Origin: Bacillota bacterium
GTDB taxonomy: Bacteria; Bacillota; Sulfobacillia; RBS10-35; JAJYVN01
Reading direction: 5' to 3'
DNA length: 34,417 nucleotides
Assembly (NCBI GenBank): GCA_021791815.1
Contig: JAJYVV010000024.1
Coordinates: 1 to 34,417, forward strand
The notes below the pieces were generated by a model that saw only the letters and a program-made list of their open reading frames with translations, made no database searches and had not been told where the DNA came from. This document shows positions 8,142-15,855 of the stretch, one piece after another. The number at the start of each line of letters is the position of its first letter. The first letter of the stretch is position 1. Both the position numbers and the translations under genes were made by a program.

Positions 8142-10205
8142 TCAACGATTCAGCAGCTGGCCGACGTACTGCACGAGTTCGTTGGCGCAGGTGGCGCAGT
8201 AGCCGTGTTCCGCGACCAGGCGGTCGCACACCTCGCTGACCCGCCGCAGCTGCTCGGCGTCGGGCGTCCGGCTGCTGGTGGTGATCTTGACGATGTTGCG
8301 CAGGTCGGCGAACAGTTTCTTCTCCAGCGCTTCGCGGAGGCGATCGTGCGTTCGATAGTCGAACCTCTGGCCGCGGCGCGCCAGCGCCGAGATGCGGATG
8401 AGGATCTCCTCGCGGAAGGCGCGCTTGGCGTTCTCGCTGACACCGATCTGCTCTTCGATCGACCGCATCAGCTTCTCGTCCGGTTCGATCTCCTCACCCG
8501 TGATGGGATCCCGCATCTTCTGATGGTTCCATGAGGCCAAAGCATGGTCCACATAATTCTCGAACAGGGTGCGCGCGGACTCTTCGAAGGAGTACACGAA
8601 GGCCTTGTGCACCTCGTTCTTGGCCACCTCGTCATATTCACGGCGCGTCTCGTAGATGAGGTTCAGGAACCGCTCGCGCTGCCCGCGGTCGAGGCCCGTG
8701 TGCTGCTCGAGCCCCTCCTTCAGCGAGCGCAGGACGTCGAGCGGGGTGAGGCAGGTGCGCCGCGGCCGGCAGGCCGCGGCGGAGATGCGGTTGATGACGT
8801 ACCGCGGCGAGATGCCGGCCATGCCCTCGGCGTGCTCGCCGCGGCCGAGGACCTGCTGGTCTGCCTCCTCCTGCAATTCTCGGACGTCGCCCTCCTGGAA
8901 CCCCTCCACCGTCTCACCGTTGTACAGCTTCATCTTCTTGACCAGGCTCATGCCGGCGCGCTTGCTCTCCCGCAGCCGCGTGAGGACCGCGAACATGGAG
9001 GCGACCTCCAGCGCGTGGGGCGCGACGTGCACGTGCCCCACGCCGGCCTCGCCGAGCAGCTTGCGGTAGATGCGGACCTCGTCGGCGACCCGCAGGTTGT
9101 ACGGCACCCGGACGAGGATCATGCGGTCCCGCAGCGCCTCGTTCTTCTGGTCGGCCACGAACGCCTGGTATTCCGCCTCGTTGGTGTGCGCGATGACAAC
9201 CAGGTCCGCGTAGATCAGCGCGAACCGCGAGGTCTTGATCGATTGCTCCTGGGAGAGCGTGAGCAGCCCATACAGGAATTCGTCCTGGCATTTCAGCATC
9301 TCGACGAATTCCATCAGGCCGCGGTTCGCGATGTTGAACTCGCCGTCGAAGCGGTACGCGCGCGGGTCGGATTCCACGCCGAAGCGCCCCACCGACGCCA
9401 GGTCCACCGATCCGACCAATTCGCTGATATCCTGCGACTTCTCGTCCGAGGGGGCGAACGTGCCGATCCCGGTGCGGTCCCGCTCGCTGAACACCACCCG
9501 CTCCACGCCGACGCGGCCCACGTCCCCCTGCCACTCGTGCTCCAGGCGCCACCGGCAGACCGGGCACAGGTCCCCCTCGATGCGCAGGCCGTCGCGGCGG
9601 AGCACCTCGGCGCGCAGATCCGCGGGGATGAGGTGCATCGGCTCCTCATGCATCGGACAGCCCTCGATCCCGTACAGGGCACCGGCCTCCGTGCGCGTGT
9701 ACGCCTCGAGCCCGCGCTTGAGCATCGACACGATCGTGGACTTGCCGCCCCCGACCGGGCCCATGAGCAGCAGGATGCGCTTGCGCACCTCCATGCGGCG
9801 CGCCGCCCCGGCGAAGTAGTCGGAGATCTGTTCGATGCTCCGGTGCAGGCCGAACAACTCGCGCCCGAAGAACGGGTGGTCGGCGCGCTCGGGCCGCGGC
9901 CCGGCCGGCGGGCCCTCCCCCGCGGGCCCGGGATCGGGGGCGGTCGGACCGGCCGGCGCGGAGATCATGTCGTAGAGTCGGTGATGGCTCAGGCGGCAGA
10001 GTTCCGGACGCCGGCGGGACATCTCGTAGTACTCCGCGAACGTACCCTTCCAGGCGCGCCCGGCCGCGTCGCGGCGGTGCGCCTCCAGGCGTTCCAGGAG
10101 GGCGCCCACGCCCGCCGGCCGGTCGCCCGCCGCGTCCGGCACCTCCCCCGCCTGGGCGTCGCGGGCCGCATCCGGCGGCCGCCGCGGGCCCAACCCGTCC
10201 CCCAT
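8142..10205 (-). CDS. prkA: PrkA family serine protein kinase / AAA+ protein
   Basis: A 687-residue member of the PrkA family, which couples an AAA+ module to a C-terminal kinase-like domain; in Bacillus it takes part in sporulation and in enterobacteria (YeaG) in stress responses. Seen here: N-terminal FAEYYEMSRRRPELCRLSHHRLYDMI, the P-loop GPVGGGKST at 149-157, CPMHEEPMHLIP paired with LCPVCRWRLEHEW (a likely metal-binding cluster), FNIANRGLMEFVEMLK, and the conserved C-terminal SWNHQKMRDPITGEEIEPDEKLMRSIEEQIG. The ATG at 10205 follows GGGGAGGGG by about 6 nt; upstream in-frame codons look non-coding. Length is slightly above the roughly 630-650 of relatives because of a Pro/Gly-rich insert near residues 83-110. 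The usual partners yhbH (yeaH) and spoVR are not adjacent. Confidence 0.95.
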   Translation of the reverse strand: MGDGLGPRRPPDAARDAQAGEVPDAAGDRPAGVGALLERLEAHRRDAAGRAWKGTFAEYYEMSRRRPELCRLSHHRLYDMISAPAGPTAPDPGPAGEGPPAGPRPERADHPFFGRELFGLHRSIEQISDYFAGAARRMEVRKRILLLMGPVGGGKSTIVSMLKRGLEAYTRTEAGALYGIEGCPMHEEPMHLIPADLRAEVLRRDGLRIEGDLCPVCRWRLEHEWQGDVGRVGVERVVFSERDRTGIGTFAPSDEKSQDISELVGSVDLASVGRFGVESDPRAYRFDGEFNIANRGLMEFVEMLKCQDEFLYGLLTLSQEQSIKTSRFALIYADLVVIAHTNEAEYQAFVADQKNEALRDRMILVRVPYNLRVADEVRIYRKLLGEAGVGHVHVAPHALEVASMFAVLTRLRESKRAGMSLVKKMKLYNGETVEGFQEGDVRELQEEADQQVLGRGEHAEGMAGISPRYVINRISAAACRPRRTCLTPLDVLRSLKEGLEQHTGLDRGQRERFLNLIYETRREYDEVAKNEVHKAFVYSFEESARTLFENYVDHALASWNHQKMRDPITGEEIEPDEKLMRSIEEQIGVSENAKRAFREEILIRISALARRGQRFDYRTHDRLREALEKKLFADLRNIVKITTSSRTPDAEQLRRVSEVCDRLVAEHGYCATCANELVQYVGQLLNR

Positions 10206-10568
10206 GCGCTGCCCCTCCCCACGCCCCCGGACGGTCGCCGGCGGCATGCCGGACCGCGTCCCCATCCGGGCGCGGGAATGCGCGCCGCCGGGCGGGGGCG
10301 CGTGCTTCCGGGACGCGGCGGTCCATGCTATGCGCGGGTCCCCATGGCCATGCCCGGAGCCCTCCCGCCGGCGCTGGGCCCGGGCGCGCCCCGGACACGG
10401 CGATCGGCCGGCCCCGGGGGAGGGAATGGGTGGGCGGCCCGCCGAAATACGGCGTCCGCCCCGCGCCGCCGGGCGGCCTGCCGTACGGACCCGGGCGGGC
10501 TACCCCACGGCGGGCTGCGGCGGTCCATGCCGCACGGGCAGCGGGCGCACGGGAGGGGGCGCGGGGGC
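10206..10568 (+). other. Intergenic region between divergent prkA and the solute-binding protein gene
   Basis: This 363-bp stretch holds no supportable coding region. It must contain the promoters of both flanking genes, but no good -35/-10 pair stands out in either direction. Visible structure: a 14-bp direct repeat GCGGCGGTCCATGC at 10315-10328 and 10517-10530, and a small hairpin CGCCG-AAATA-CGGCG at 10440-10454 around the most AT-rich spot. An in-frame ATG at 10527 could extend the downstream gene by 14 residues, but the GTG at 10569 gives a better signal peptide. Confidence 0.5.
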
Positions 10569-11864
10569 GTGTACCTCGGCCGGCGAGCCGCCCTGCGCCA
10601 GGGCGGGCGCCTCGCGGCGGCCGCGGCCCTGGGCGCCCTCGCCGCGGGCCTCGCGGGATGCGGGCTGGCGAACGCACCGCGCGGGGCCCGGGCGGCGGCG
10701 CCCCTGACGCTCCTGGTCGACGCGGACGTGCTGCCCGCGGCCGAGGCGCTCGGCACCGCGTATGCCGGCTCGGCCGGCGGCGCGATGCCGCTGATCCAGG
10801 TCGCCGAGCCGTCGCTGGCGCAGGACGTGGACGACATGCTCGCGGGCGATCCCTCGCTCGCGCCGGACGTACTGTGGGTCAGCCCCGCGGTGCGCGACAG
10901 CCTGCTGGCCAGCACGCTCATGGTGAACCTGGCCCCCGCCCTGGCGGACACGGGCATCGCAAGCGGCCTCTACGCCTCGTGCCTCCGCTACTGCGCGTCC
11001 GGCCCGCGCCAGCTGGCGATCCCCACGTTCCGGGATCCGCTCGTCGTGTACTACAACAGCGATGCCCTGGCGAAGGCCGGCCTCAACCCGCCGGCCGCCG
11101 GCTGGACCGTGCACGACCTGGTGCAGGCCTGCGAGCAGATCCTGCAGCGCCTGCCGCGGCCGGCGGCGCCGCTGGCCAACGCCCTGAACATCTTCGACCT
11201 GGAACTGTTCTGCGCGTTCGTGGTCGGTTACGGCGGCGTCCTGCTCCAGCCCGCCCAGGTCGGCTACACGCCGCAGTTCGCCTCCAGCGCGGGAGCGCAG
11301 GGGGCCGGCGCCCTGGCCGCGCTGCACGCCTACGAGCCGGCAGAGCCGCCGGCGTCGCCCCAGACCCTGTTCGCCCAGGGACACGCGGTCTTCTACTTCG
11401 GCCACCGCAGCGACCTGGGGCCGCTGTCCTCCGCCATCGCCGGCCACTTCGCCTGGAACATCGTCGCGCTGCCCCGGTTCCCGGCGCGCGCCGCCCAGCC
11501 CGTCGCCGCGGACGGCCTGGCGGTGGTCACCGGCGACCCGGGCCGGCGGGCCGCCGCCATCGCCATGGCCCTGTTCGCGGGCAGCCCGCCGGCGCAGGAG
11601 GCGATGGCGCACGCGGCGGTGGGCGTGCCGGCCCTGCGGGCCCTCGCCGCCTCCCCGGACTGGCGCGCCGCCGCCCCGAACGTCAACCTCGGCGTGTTCA
11701 CGGCTTCGCCCGGCAGCGACCTTGTCGTCCAGCGCCCGCTGTACCTCATCGCGCCCGGCCTGGCGGACGCGATGCGGGCCGTGGCGCAGGGCATGAACGC
11801 GCACGAGGCCCTGGCGGAGGCGGCCACCTGGGCCGAATACCAGCTGGCCACGTGGCAGGATTGA
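10569..11864 (+). CDS. Extracellular solute-binding lipoprotein (family 1 type)
   Basis: A 431-residue exported protein resembling family 1 (sugar-type) ABC solute-binding proteins: a mature N-terminus with LTLLVDADVLPAAEALGTAY, then IQVAEPSLAQDVDDMLAGDPSLAPDVLWV, TFRDPLVVYYNSDALAKAGLNPPAAGWTVHDLVQACEQI, and a C-terminal region with MAHAAVGVPALRALAASPDWR. From the GTG at 10569 the first residues are VYLGRRAALRQGGRLAAAAALGALAAGLAGC, a signal peptide with a twin-arginine pair and lipobox LAGC (C31 lipidated). LspA, which would mature it, is encoded at 13733-14191. GGAGGGGG lies at 10552-10559. No permease or ATPase genes flank it, so the substrate is unknown and it probably uses a transporter encoded elsewhere. 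It converges on the next gene with 16 bp between stops. Confidence 0.8.
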   Translation: MYLGRRAALRQGGRLAAAAALGALAAGLAGCGLANAPRGARAAAPLTLLVDADVLPAAEALGTAYAGSAGGAMPLIQVAEPSLAQDVDDMLAGDPSLAPDVLWVSPAVRDSLLASTLMVNLAPALADTGIASGLYASCLRYCASGPRQLAIPTFRDPLVVYYNSDALAKAGLNPPAAGWTVHDLVQACEQILQRLPRPAAPLANALNIFDLELFCAFVVGYGGVLLQPAQVGYTPQFASSAGAQGAGALAALHAYEPAEPPASPQTLFAQGHAVFYFGHRSDLGPLSSAIAGHFAWNIVALPRFPARAAQPVAADGLAVVTGDPGRRAAAIAMALFAGSPPAQEAMAHAAVGVPALRALAASPDWRAAAPNVNLGVFTASPGSDLVVQRPLYLIAPGLADAMRAVAQGMNAHEALAEAATWAEYQLATWQD

Positions 11865-11880
11865 ACGGCGCCGGTACGGC

Positions 11881-12714
11881 TCAGCCGGAGGCGGCCGGGC
11901 CGGGGGCCGCCCAGGAGGGGTCGCCCACCTCGTAGGTCCGGCCCTCCAGCGCGAGGGCGCTGGAGGGAAAAGCCGCCCGGGCCCGCGCGAGCAGTTCCGC
12001 CGGCGCATCGTCGGGGTCGAGGTGGCAGAGCAGCAGGCGCAGGGCGCCCGCTGCCGCCGCCAGGGCGCCCGCGTCCTCGGGCGCCATCCCCCCGTCGAGT
12101 CCCTCGTCGTCCTCGGCCGGCCCGCCCGCGTCGACGAGGAGGAGCCGGACCCCCGCCAGGAGCGCCCGCGCCTCCGCCCCCGCCCGGCCTGGCCCGACCC
12201 ACCCCAGCGCGCCGCCGCCCGGGTGCTCCGCGCGCAGCGCGAGGGTGGGCCACGGATGCTCCAGCGGTGCGAAGCGGAAGGTCCACCCGCCGGCCCGCAC
12301 CGTGTCCTCCGCGGCGAAGCGGCGGACGTCGAGCACGCCGGGCCGGTGCAGGGCCGTCCACGCCGCGGGCGGCCGGCCGTACGCGTATACGGGAAGCAGG
12401 CCGCGGCGCCGGCCGCCGCGGGCGGCCGCGGCGGCGGCCGAGCCCACGGACCAGAGGTCGCAGGCGTGATCCGGCCGCAGGTCGGGCAGCACGACCGCGG
12501 CGAGATCGCCCAGGGAGCGGAGGGCATACCCGAGGCGGCCGGCGACGCCGCTGCCGCAGCCCACCAGCACGGCCGCCGCGCCGCCGTCGCCCGCCGAGAG
12601 CAGGAGGCCCCGCCCCGCCCCGCCCGGGGCCGGGTGGGAGCCGTAGCGCCCGAGCACCGTCGCCGTCGCGCCCCCCGCGGGAAGCCCGTCCCCGGGCCCG
12701 ACCGCGTCCGTCAC
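11881..12714 (-). CDS. Degenerate metallo-beta-lactamase-fold protein
   Basis: A 277-residue protein that looks like the YhfI/RNase Z-like MBL-fold hydrolases but has lost part of the metal site. The N-terminal strand (ATVLGRYGSHPAPGG, then AAAVLVGCGSGV) has Gly where active members have Asp (DCGSG). The signature SHxHxDH reads PDLRPDH, so the first two histidines are Asp and Arg while the last Asp-His remain. LLLVDAGG and LLLCHLDPDDAPAELLARARAAFP correspond to later ligand strands. I infer that classical two-zinc hydrolysis is unlikely; a binding or structural role, or one-metal chemistry, is possible. The GTG start at 12714 overlaps the rluD-like stop (GTGA), making it the third gene of a tightly coupled lspA-rluD operon. 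Confidence 0.7.
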   Translation of the reverse strand: MTDAVGPGDGLPAGGATATVLGRYGSHPAPGGAGRGLLLSAGDGGAAAVLVGCGSGVAGRLGYALRSLGDLAAVVLPDLRPDHACDLWSVGSAAAAAARGGRRRGLLPVYAYGRPPAAWTALHRPGVLDVRRFAAEDTVRAGGWTFRFAPLEHPWPTLALRAEHPGGGALGWVGPGRAGAEARALLAGVRLLLVDAGGPAEDDEGLDGGMAPEDAGALAAAAGALRLLLCHLDPDDAPAELLARARAAFPSSALALEGRTYEVGDPSWAAPGPAASG

Positions 12715-13736
12715 CCGGCGTCCCCCCTGGACCGCAGGCTCTCCAGGGCCTCGGCGAAATCCGGCGGGAGCGGGCTCCGCAGCGACAGGGGCTCGGCCGT
12801 CACCGGATGCGGGAAGTCGAGGCGGTAGGCGTGCAGGGCCTGGCCGGTCAGGCGCAGCCCGGCTGCCGCGTCGTCGGCCGGCCGGCCGTACAGGCGGTCG
12901 CCGGCGACCGGATACCCCGAAAAGGCCATGTGCACGCGGATCTGGTGGGTTCGCCCCGTCTCCAGCCGGACATCGAGGAGGGCGTACGGCGGCGGGCCCG
13001 CGAAGCGCTCGACGCGCTCGGCGTGGCTGCGGGCGGGCCGCCCGCCCTGCGCGACCGCCATGCGCCGGCGGTCCGCCGCCCGCCCGATGGGCGCATCCAC
13101 GGAGAAGCTCTGGGGCGGGCGGCCCTGCACGAGGGCCAGGTAGCGGCGCGACATCTCGCGCATCGCGATCAGGCGGCGCAGGCCGGCGCCCGCCGCCGCG
13201 GTGCGCGCGACGGCCAGCAGGCCCGTGGTGTCCTTGTCCAAGCGGTGGACGATGCCGGGGCGCACGTCGTCGCCGAAGTCCGCAAGGCCGTCGCCCGCGT
13301 CCTCCGGGGGCGCCCCGCCGTCGTCGCCCACCTCCAGGCGCCCGTAGCGGGCGAGCAGGGCGTTGACGAGCGTCCCGCTCGGATTGCCGGCGGCGGGATG
13401 CACCACGAGGCCGCGCGGCTTGTCGATCACGGCCATGTGCTCGTCCTCGTAGACGACCCGCAGCGGGATGGCTTCGGGCTCCAGGGAGGGCGACTCGGGC
13501 CGGGGCAGGCCGTCGACCACGACCGTCGCGCCCGGCGGCACCCGCATCGATTCGCGCCCCGGCGCTCCGTCGACGCGGACCATCCCGGCGGCGATCGCGC
13601 GCTGCACCATGGTGCGGGAGATGCCGGGCGCGCCCAGGGCCGCGGTCACAAAACGGTCCAGGCGGTCGGCCCCGGCGGCGGCGACGAGGCGCTGCGGGAA
13701 CGCCGGGGGCGCGGCGGGGCGGCTCCGCTCCGTCAT
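12711..13736 (-). CDS. rluD: RluA/RluD-family pseudouridine synthase
   Basis: A 341-residue pseudouridine synthase. An N-terminal S4 RNA-binding domain (about residues 24-85) precedes the catalytic domain with DKPRGLVVHP (105-114), the catalytic aspartate D167 in HRLDKDTTGLL, and the C-terminal GRTHQIRVHMAFSGYPVAGDRLYG. It probably modifies uridines in 23S rRNA (helix 69 region for RluD), but RluA-family specificity cannot be settled from sequence. The ATG at 13736 overlaps the lspA stop (ATGA), and its own stop overlaps the start of the MBL-fold gene. The lspA-rluD order is the same as lspA-ylyB in Bacillus. An acidic Gly/Asp-rich insert at about 135-158 is common in Gram-positive members. 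Confidence 0.92.
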   Translation of the reverse strand: MTERSRPAAPPAFPQRLVAAAGADRLDRFVTAALGAPGISRTMVQRAIAAGMVRVDGAPGRESMRVPPGATVVVDGLPRPESPSLEPEAIPLRVVYEDEHMAVIDKPRGLVVHPAAGNPSGTLVNALLARYGRLEVGDDGGAPPEDAGDGLADFGDDVRPGIVHRLDKDTTGLLAVARTAAAGAGLRRLIAMREMSRRYLALVQGRPPQSFSVDAPIGRAADRRRMAVAQGGRPARSHAERVERFAGPPPYALLDVRLETGRTHQIRVHMAFSGYPVAGDRLYGRPADDAAAGLRLTGQALHAYRLDFPHPVTAEPLSLRSPLPPDFAEALESLRSRGDAG

Positions 13737-14191
13737 CCGCGACCGCTGCCCTGGGCCTCCGGCTCCCGCAGCACCACCAGGGCGAACAGGGCGCCGCCGA
13801 TGACGATCGCCATGTCCGCGACGTTGAAGACGAACGGCCAGAGCCGCACGTCGATGAAATCGATCACCTGCGCATACAGGACGCGGTCGAGGAGGTTGCC
13901 CAGCGCGCCGCCCAGCTGCAGTCCGAAGGCGTACCCGAGGAGCGGCGCCGTCCGCGCCGCCCGGCGGCCGTATGTGACGATCAGCGCGATCACGACGGCG
14001 GTGATGACGAGGAAGAGCAGCGTCTGGCCCTGGAGGAGGCCGAAGGCCGCGCCGGCGTTCCGAATGTACGTGAGGTCGAGCAGCCGCGGCACGATGCGGA
14101 TGCTCTCGCCGGGCACCATGTGGGTGGCCACCCAGTGCTTGGTGAGGAAGTCCAGCACGAACACCAGGGCCGCCACCACCGCGATGCGCAA
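13733..14191 (-). CDS. lspA: Lipoprotein signal peptidase II
   Basis: Membrane aspartyl protease that removes signal peptides from diacylglyceryl-modified lipoproteins. From the TTG at 14191 the protein has 152 residues, the usual LspA length, with four membrane segments. Conserved blocks are LDFLTKHW, IRNAGAAFGLL, GALGNLLDR (catalytic D102) and FNVADMAI (catalytic D126). The frame is open to a GTG at 14284, but the extra 31 residues are Arg/Pro-rich and not LspA-like, while GGAGGGGG lies about 8-10 nt upstream of the TTG. It leads an overlapping operon with the pseudouridine synthase and the MBL-fold gene. Two likely substrates, the lipoproteins at 10569-11864 and 19557-20474, are in this window. 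Confidence 0.93.
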   Translation of the reverse strand: MRIAVVAALVFVLDFLTKHWVATHMVPGESIRIVPRLLDLTYIRNAGAAFGLLQGQTLLFLVITAVVIALIVTYGRRAARTAPLLGYAFGLQLGGALGNLLDRVLYAQVIDFIDVRLWPFVFNVADMAIVIGGALFALVVLREPEAQGSGRG

Positions 14192-14295
14192 CCGGCGTCC
14201 CCCTCCGGACCCCTTCCATCGCCGGCGGGGGCGCGCCGCCGCCCGACCGGGCCCCGGCCTGCGCGGGCACCGCCGCGCGCACACCCAGCGAGGTT

Positions 14296-14301
14296 AGTCT
14301 A
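14296..14301 (-). promoter_or_regulatory. Possible -10 element for lspA operon
   Basis: On the minus strand TAGACT (4 of 6 matches to TATAAT) sits in a short AT-richer patch, GTGCTAGACTAAC, inside an otherwise G+C-only divergent region, about 105 nt upstream of the lspA start. A matching -35 is not seen. The patch has a TGC before the hexamer, resembling an extended -10. Weak evidence. Confidence 0.3.
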
Positions 14302-14374
14302 GCACTCCGGCGCCGCCGCGCAGGCCCGATCCCCCCGGCACATCGCGGGCGGGGGCTCCGGCAACCCTAGGGGC

Positions 14375-15835
14375 ATGGCCGTCCGACACCCGGGTCCCAC
14401 CCGTACCGGCCCAGCCGTGCGCCCGCCCGCGTCGCGCGCGGGTGGCCGGCGGCGTTTCGCGCGGGCGCTCACCCCGGCGGCCCTGACGATGCTCACCATC
14501 GGCGGCATGATGGGCTCGGGCCTCTTCGTCGCGACGGGCATGGCCGCCCACGACGCCGGGCCCGCCCTCGGCCTGCTGTTCGTGCTCGGCTTCCTGGCGA
14601 TGGCGGTGGAGATCACGGCGCTGGGCGAGATGGCCGCGGCCGACCCCACCCCTGGATCGTTCCTCGTCTACGCGCGGGAGGTGCTCGGCCCAGGATACAC
14701 CTTTGTCGGCGGCTGGATCTACTGGTTCTCCAGCGTCCTGACCATGTCCAGCGAGGTGACGGCGGCCGCGCTCCTCAGCCGCCAGTGGGCGCCGGTCGTG
14801 CCGCTGTGGACCTGGTCCCTCCTGTACTCGGCCGGGGTGGTGGGCGCCAACTTCGCCTCGGTGCGCGGCTTCGGGGCGGTCGAAGGGGTCATGGCGGCGG
14901 TTAAGACGGCCGCCGTGCTCGGGTTCATCGCCTTCGGCGCCGCGGTCGTGGCGCGGCTCGTCCCCGGGGCCGTCGCCCCCGCCGCGCCGCTCGGCCGGCT
15001 GGCCGCTCCCCCGCTCCTCCCGGCGGGCGCACGGGGCGCGGGCGCCGCGCTGCTCCTGGTGCTGTTCGCGTACGCGGGCACCGGCGTGATCGGCATGGCG
15101 GCGGCCGAGACGCGCGACCCCGGGCGGACCGTGCCCCGGGCGGTGCGCCGCACGATCGCGCTCTCGGGCGTCATGTACATCGGCGGCGCGCTGGTCCTCC
15201 TGCTGCTGCTGCCCTGGAACCGCATGCCCGAGACGGCCAGCCCCTTCGTGGCCGCCCTGCGGGCCACGGGCGTGCCCCACGTGGCCGCGGCCATGAACTT
15301 CGTGCTGCTCCTCGCCGTGCTCTCGACGATGAACGCGGCGCTCTACGCGAACGTGCGCGTCCTCTACACCCTGGCTCGAGCCGGCCAGGCCCCGGCGGGC
15401 CTCGGACGGCTGTCGCGGCGCGGCCTGCCGGCCGCCGCCACGTGGGTGAGCGCCGGGGCGCTCGGCGGGACCATCGTCCTGGCGTACGCGCTGCCCCAGA
15501 AGGCCTACGCGTACCTGGTCACCGCCACCGGCTTCCAGGCGATGTTCATCTGGCTCCTGGTCCTCGGCACGCACCTGCGCTACCGGCCGCGGCTGGACCG
15601 GACCAGCCCCGGGCGCCGCTTCCGCCTCCCCGGCTACCCGTACACGACCCTCGTGCCCGTGGCCGCCGTCCTCGCGGCCCTGGTGGGCGCCTGGACCGTC
15701 GGGTCGGAGCGGGTCGGCGCCGGGGTGGGCTTCGGCGGCATCGCCGCCGCCACCGCGGTCTGGTTCGCCGTGCGGGGCAGGCTCCGCCGCCCCGCGGAAC
15801 CGGGGGCCGGCGGCGCGCCGGCCGGCCGGCCCTGA
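14375..15835 (+). CDS. APC-family amino acid permease
   Basis: A 486-residue integral membrane protein of the amino acid-polyamine-organocation superfamily, with about 12 predicted membrane segments. The first segment has the family's substrate-backbone-binding motif, TIGGMMGSGLFVATG. It is followed by ITALGEMAAADPTPGSFLVYAREVLGPGYTFVGGWIYW, the segment around LFAYAGTGVIGMAAAETRDPGRTVPRAVRRTI, and NAALYANVRVLYTLARAGQAP. These resemble the AnsP/GABA/lysine-permease group of proton-coupled importers. The ATG at 14375 has AGGGGC just upstream. A basic cytosolic N-tail of about 30 residues precedes the first helix. Substrate cannot be named. The gene is monocistronic, divergent from lspA, and its stop is 20 bp from the convergent acyl-CoA dehydrogenase stop. 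Confidence 0.9.
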   Translation: MAVRHPGPTRTGPAVRPPASRAGGRRRFARALTPAALTMLTIGGMMGSGLFVATGMAAHDAGPALGLLFVLGFLAMAVEITALGEMAAADPTPGSFLVYAREVLGPGYTFVGGWIYWFSSVLTMSSEVTAAALLSRQWAPVVPLWTWSLLYSAGVVGANFASVRGFGAVEGVMAAVKTAAVLGFIAFGAAVVARLVPGAVAPAAPLGRLAAPPLLPAGARGAGAALLLVLFAYAGTGVIGMAAAETRDPGRTVPRAVRRTIALSGVMYIGGALVLLLLLPWNRMPETASPFVAALRATGVPHVAAAMNFVLLLAVLSTMNAALYANVRVLYTLARAGQAPAGLGRLSRRGLPAAATWVSAGALGGTIVLAYALPQKAYAYLVTATGFQAMFIWLLVLGTHLRYRPRLDRTSPGRRFRLPGYPYTTLVPVAAVLAALVGAWTVGSERVGAGVGFGGIAAATAVWFAVRGRLRRPAEPGAGGAPAGRP

Positions 15836-15855
15836 GCGCGACCCCGGCCGCGGGT

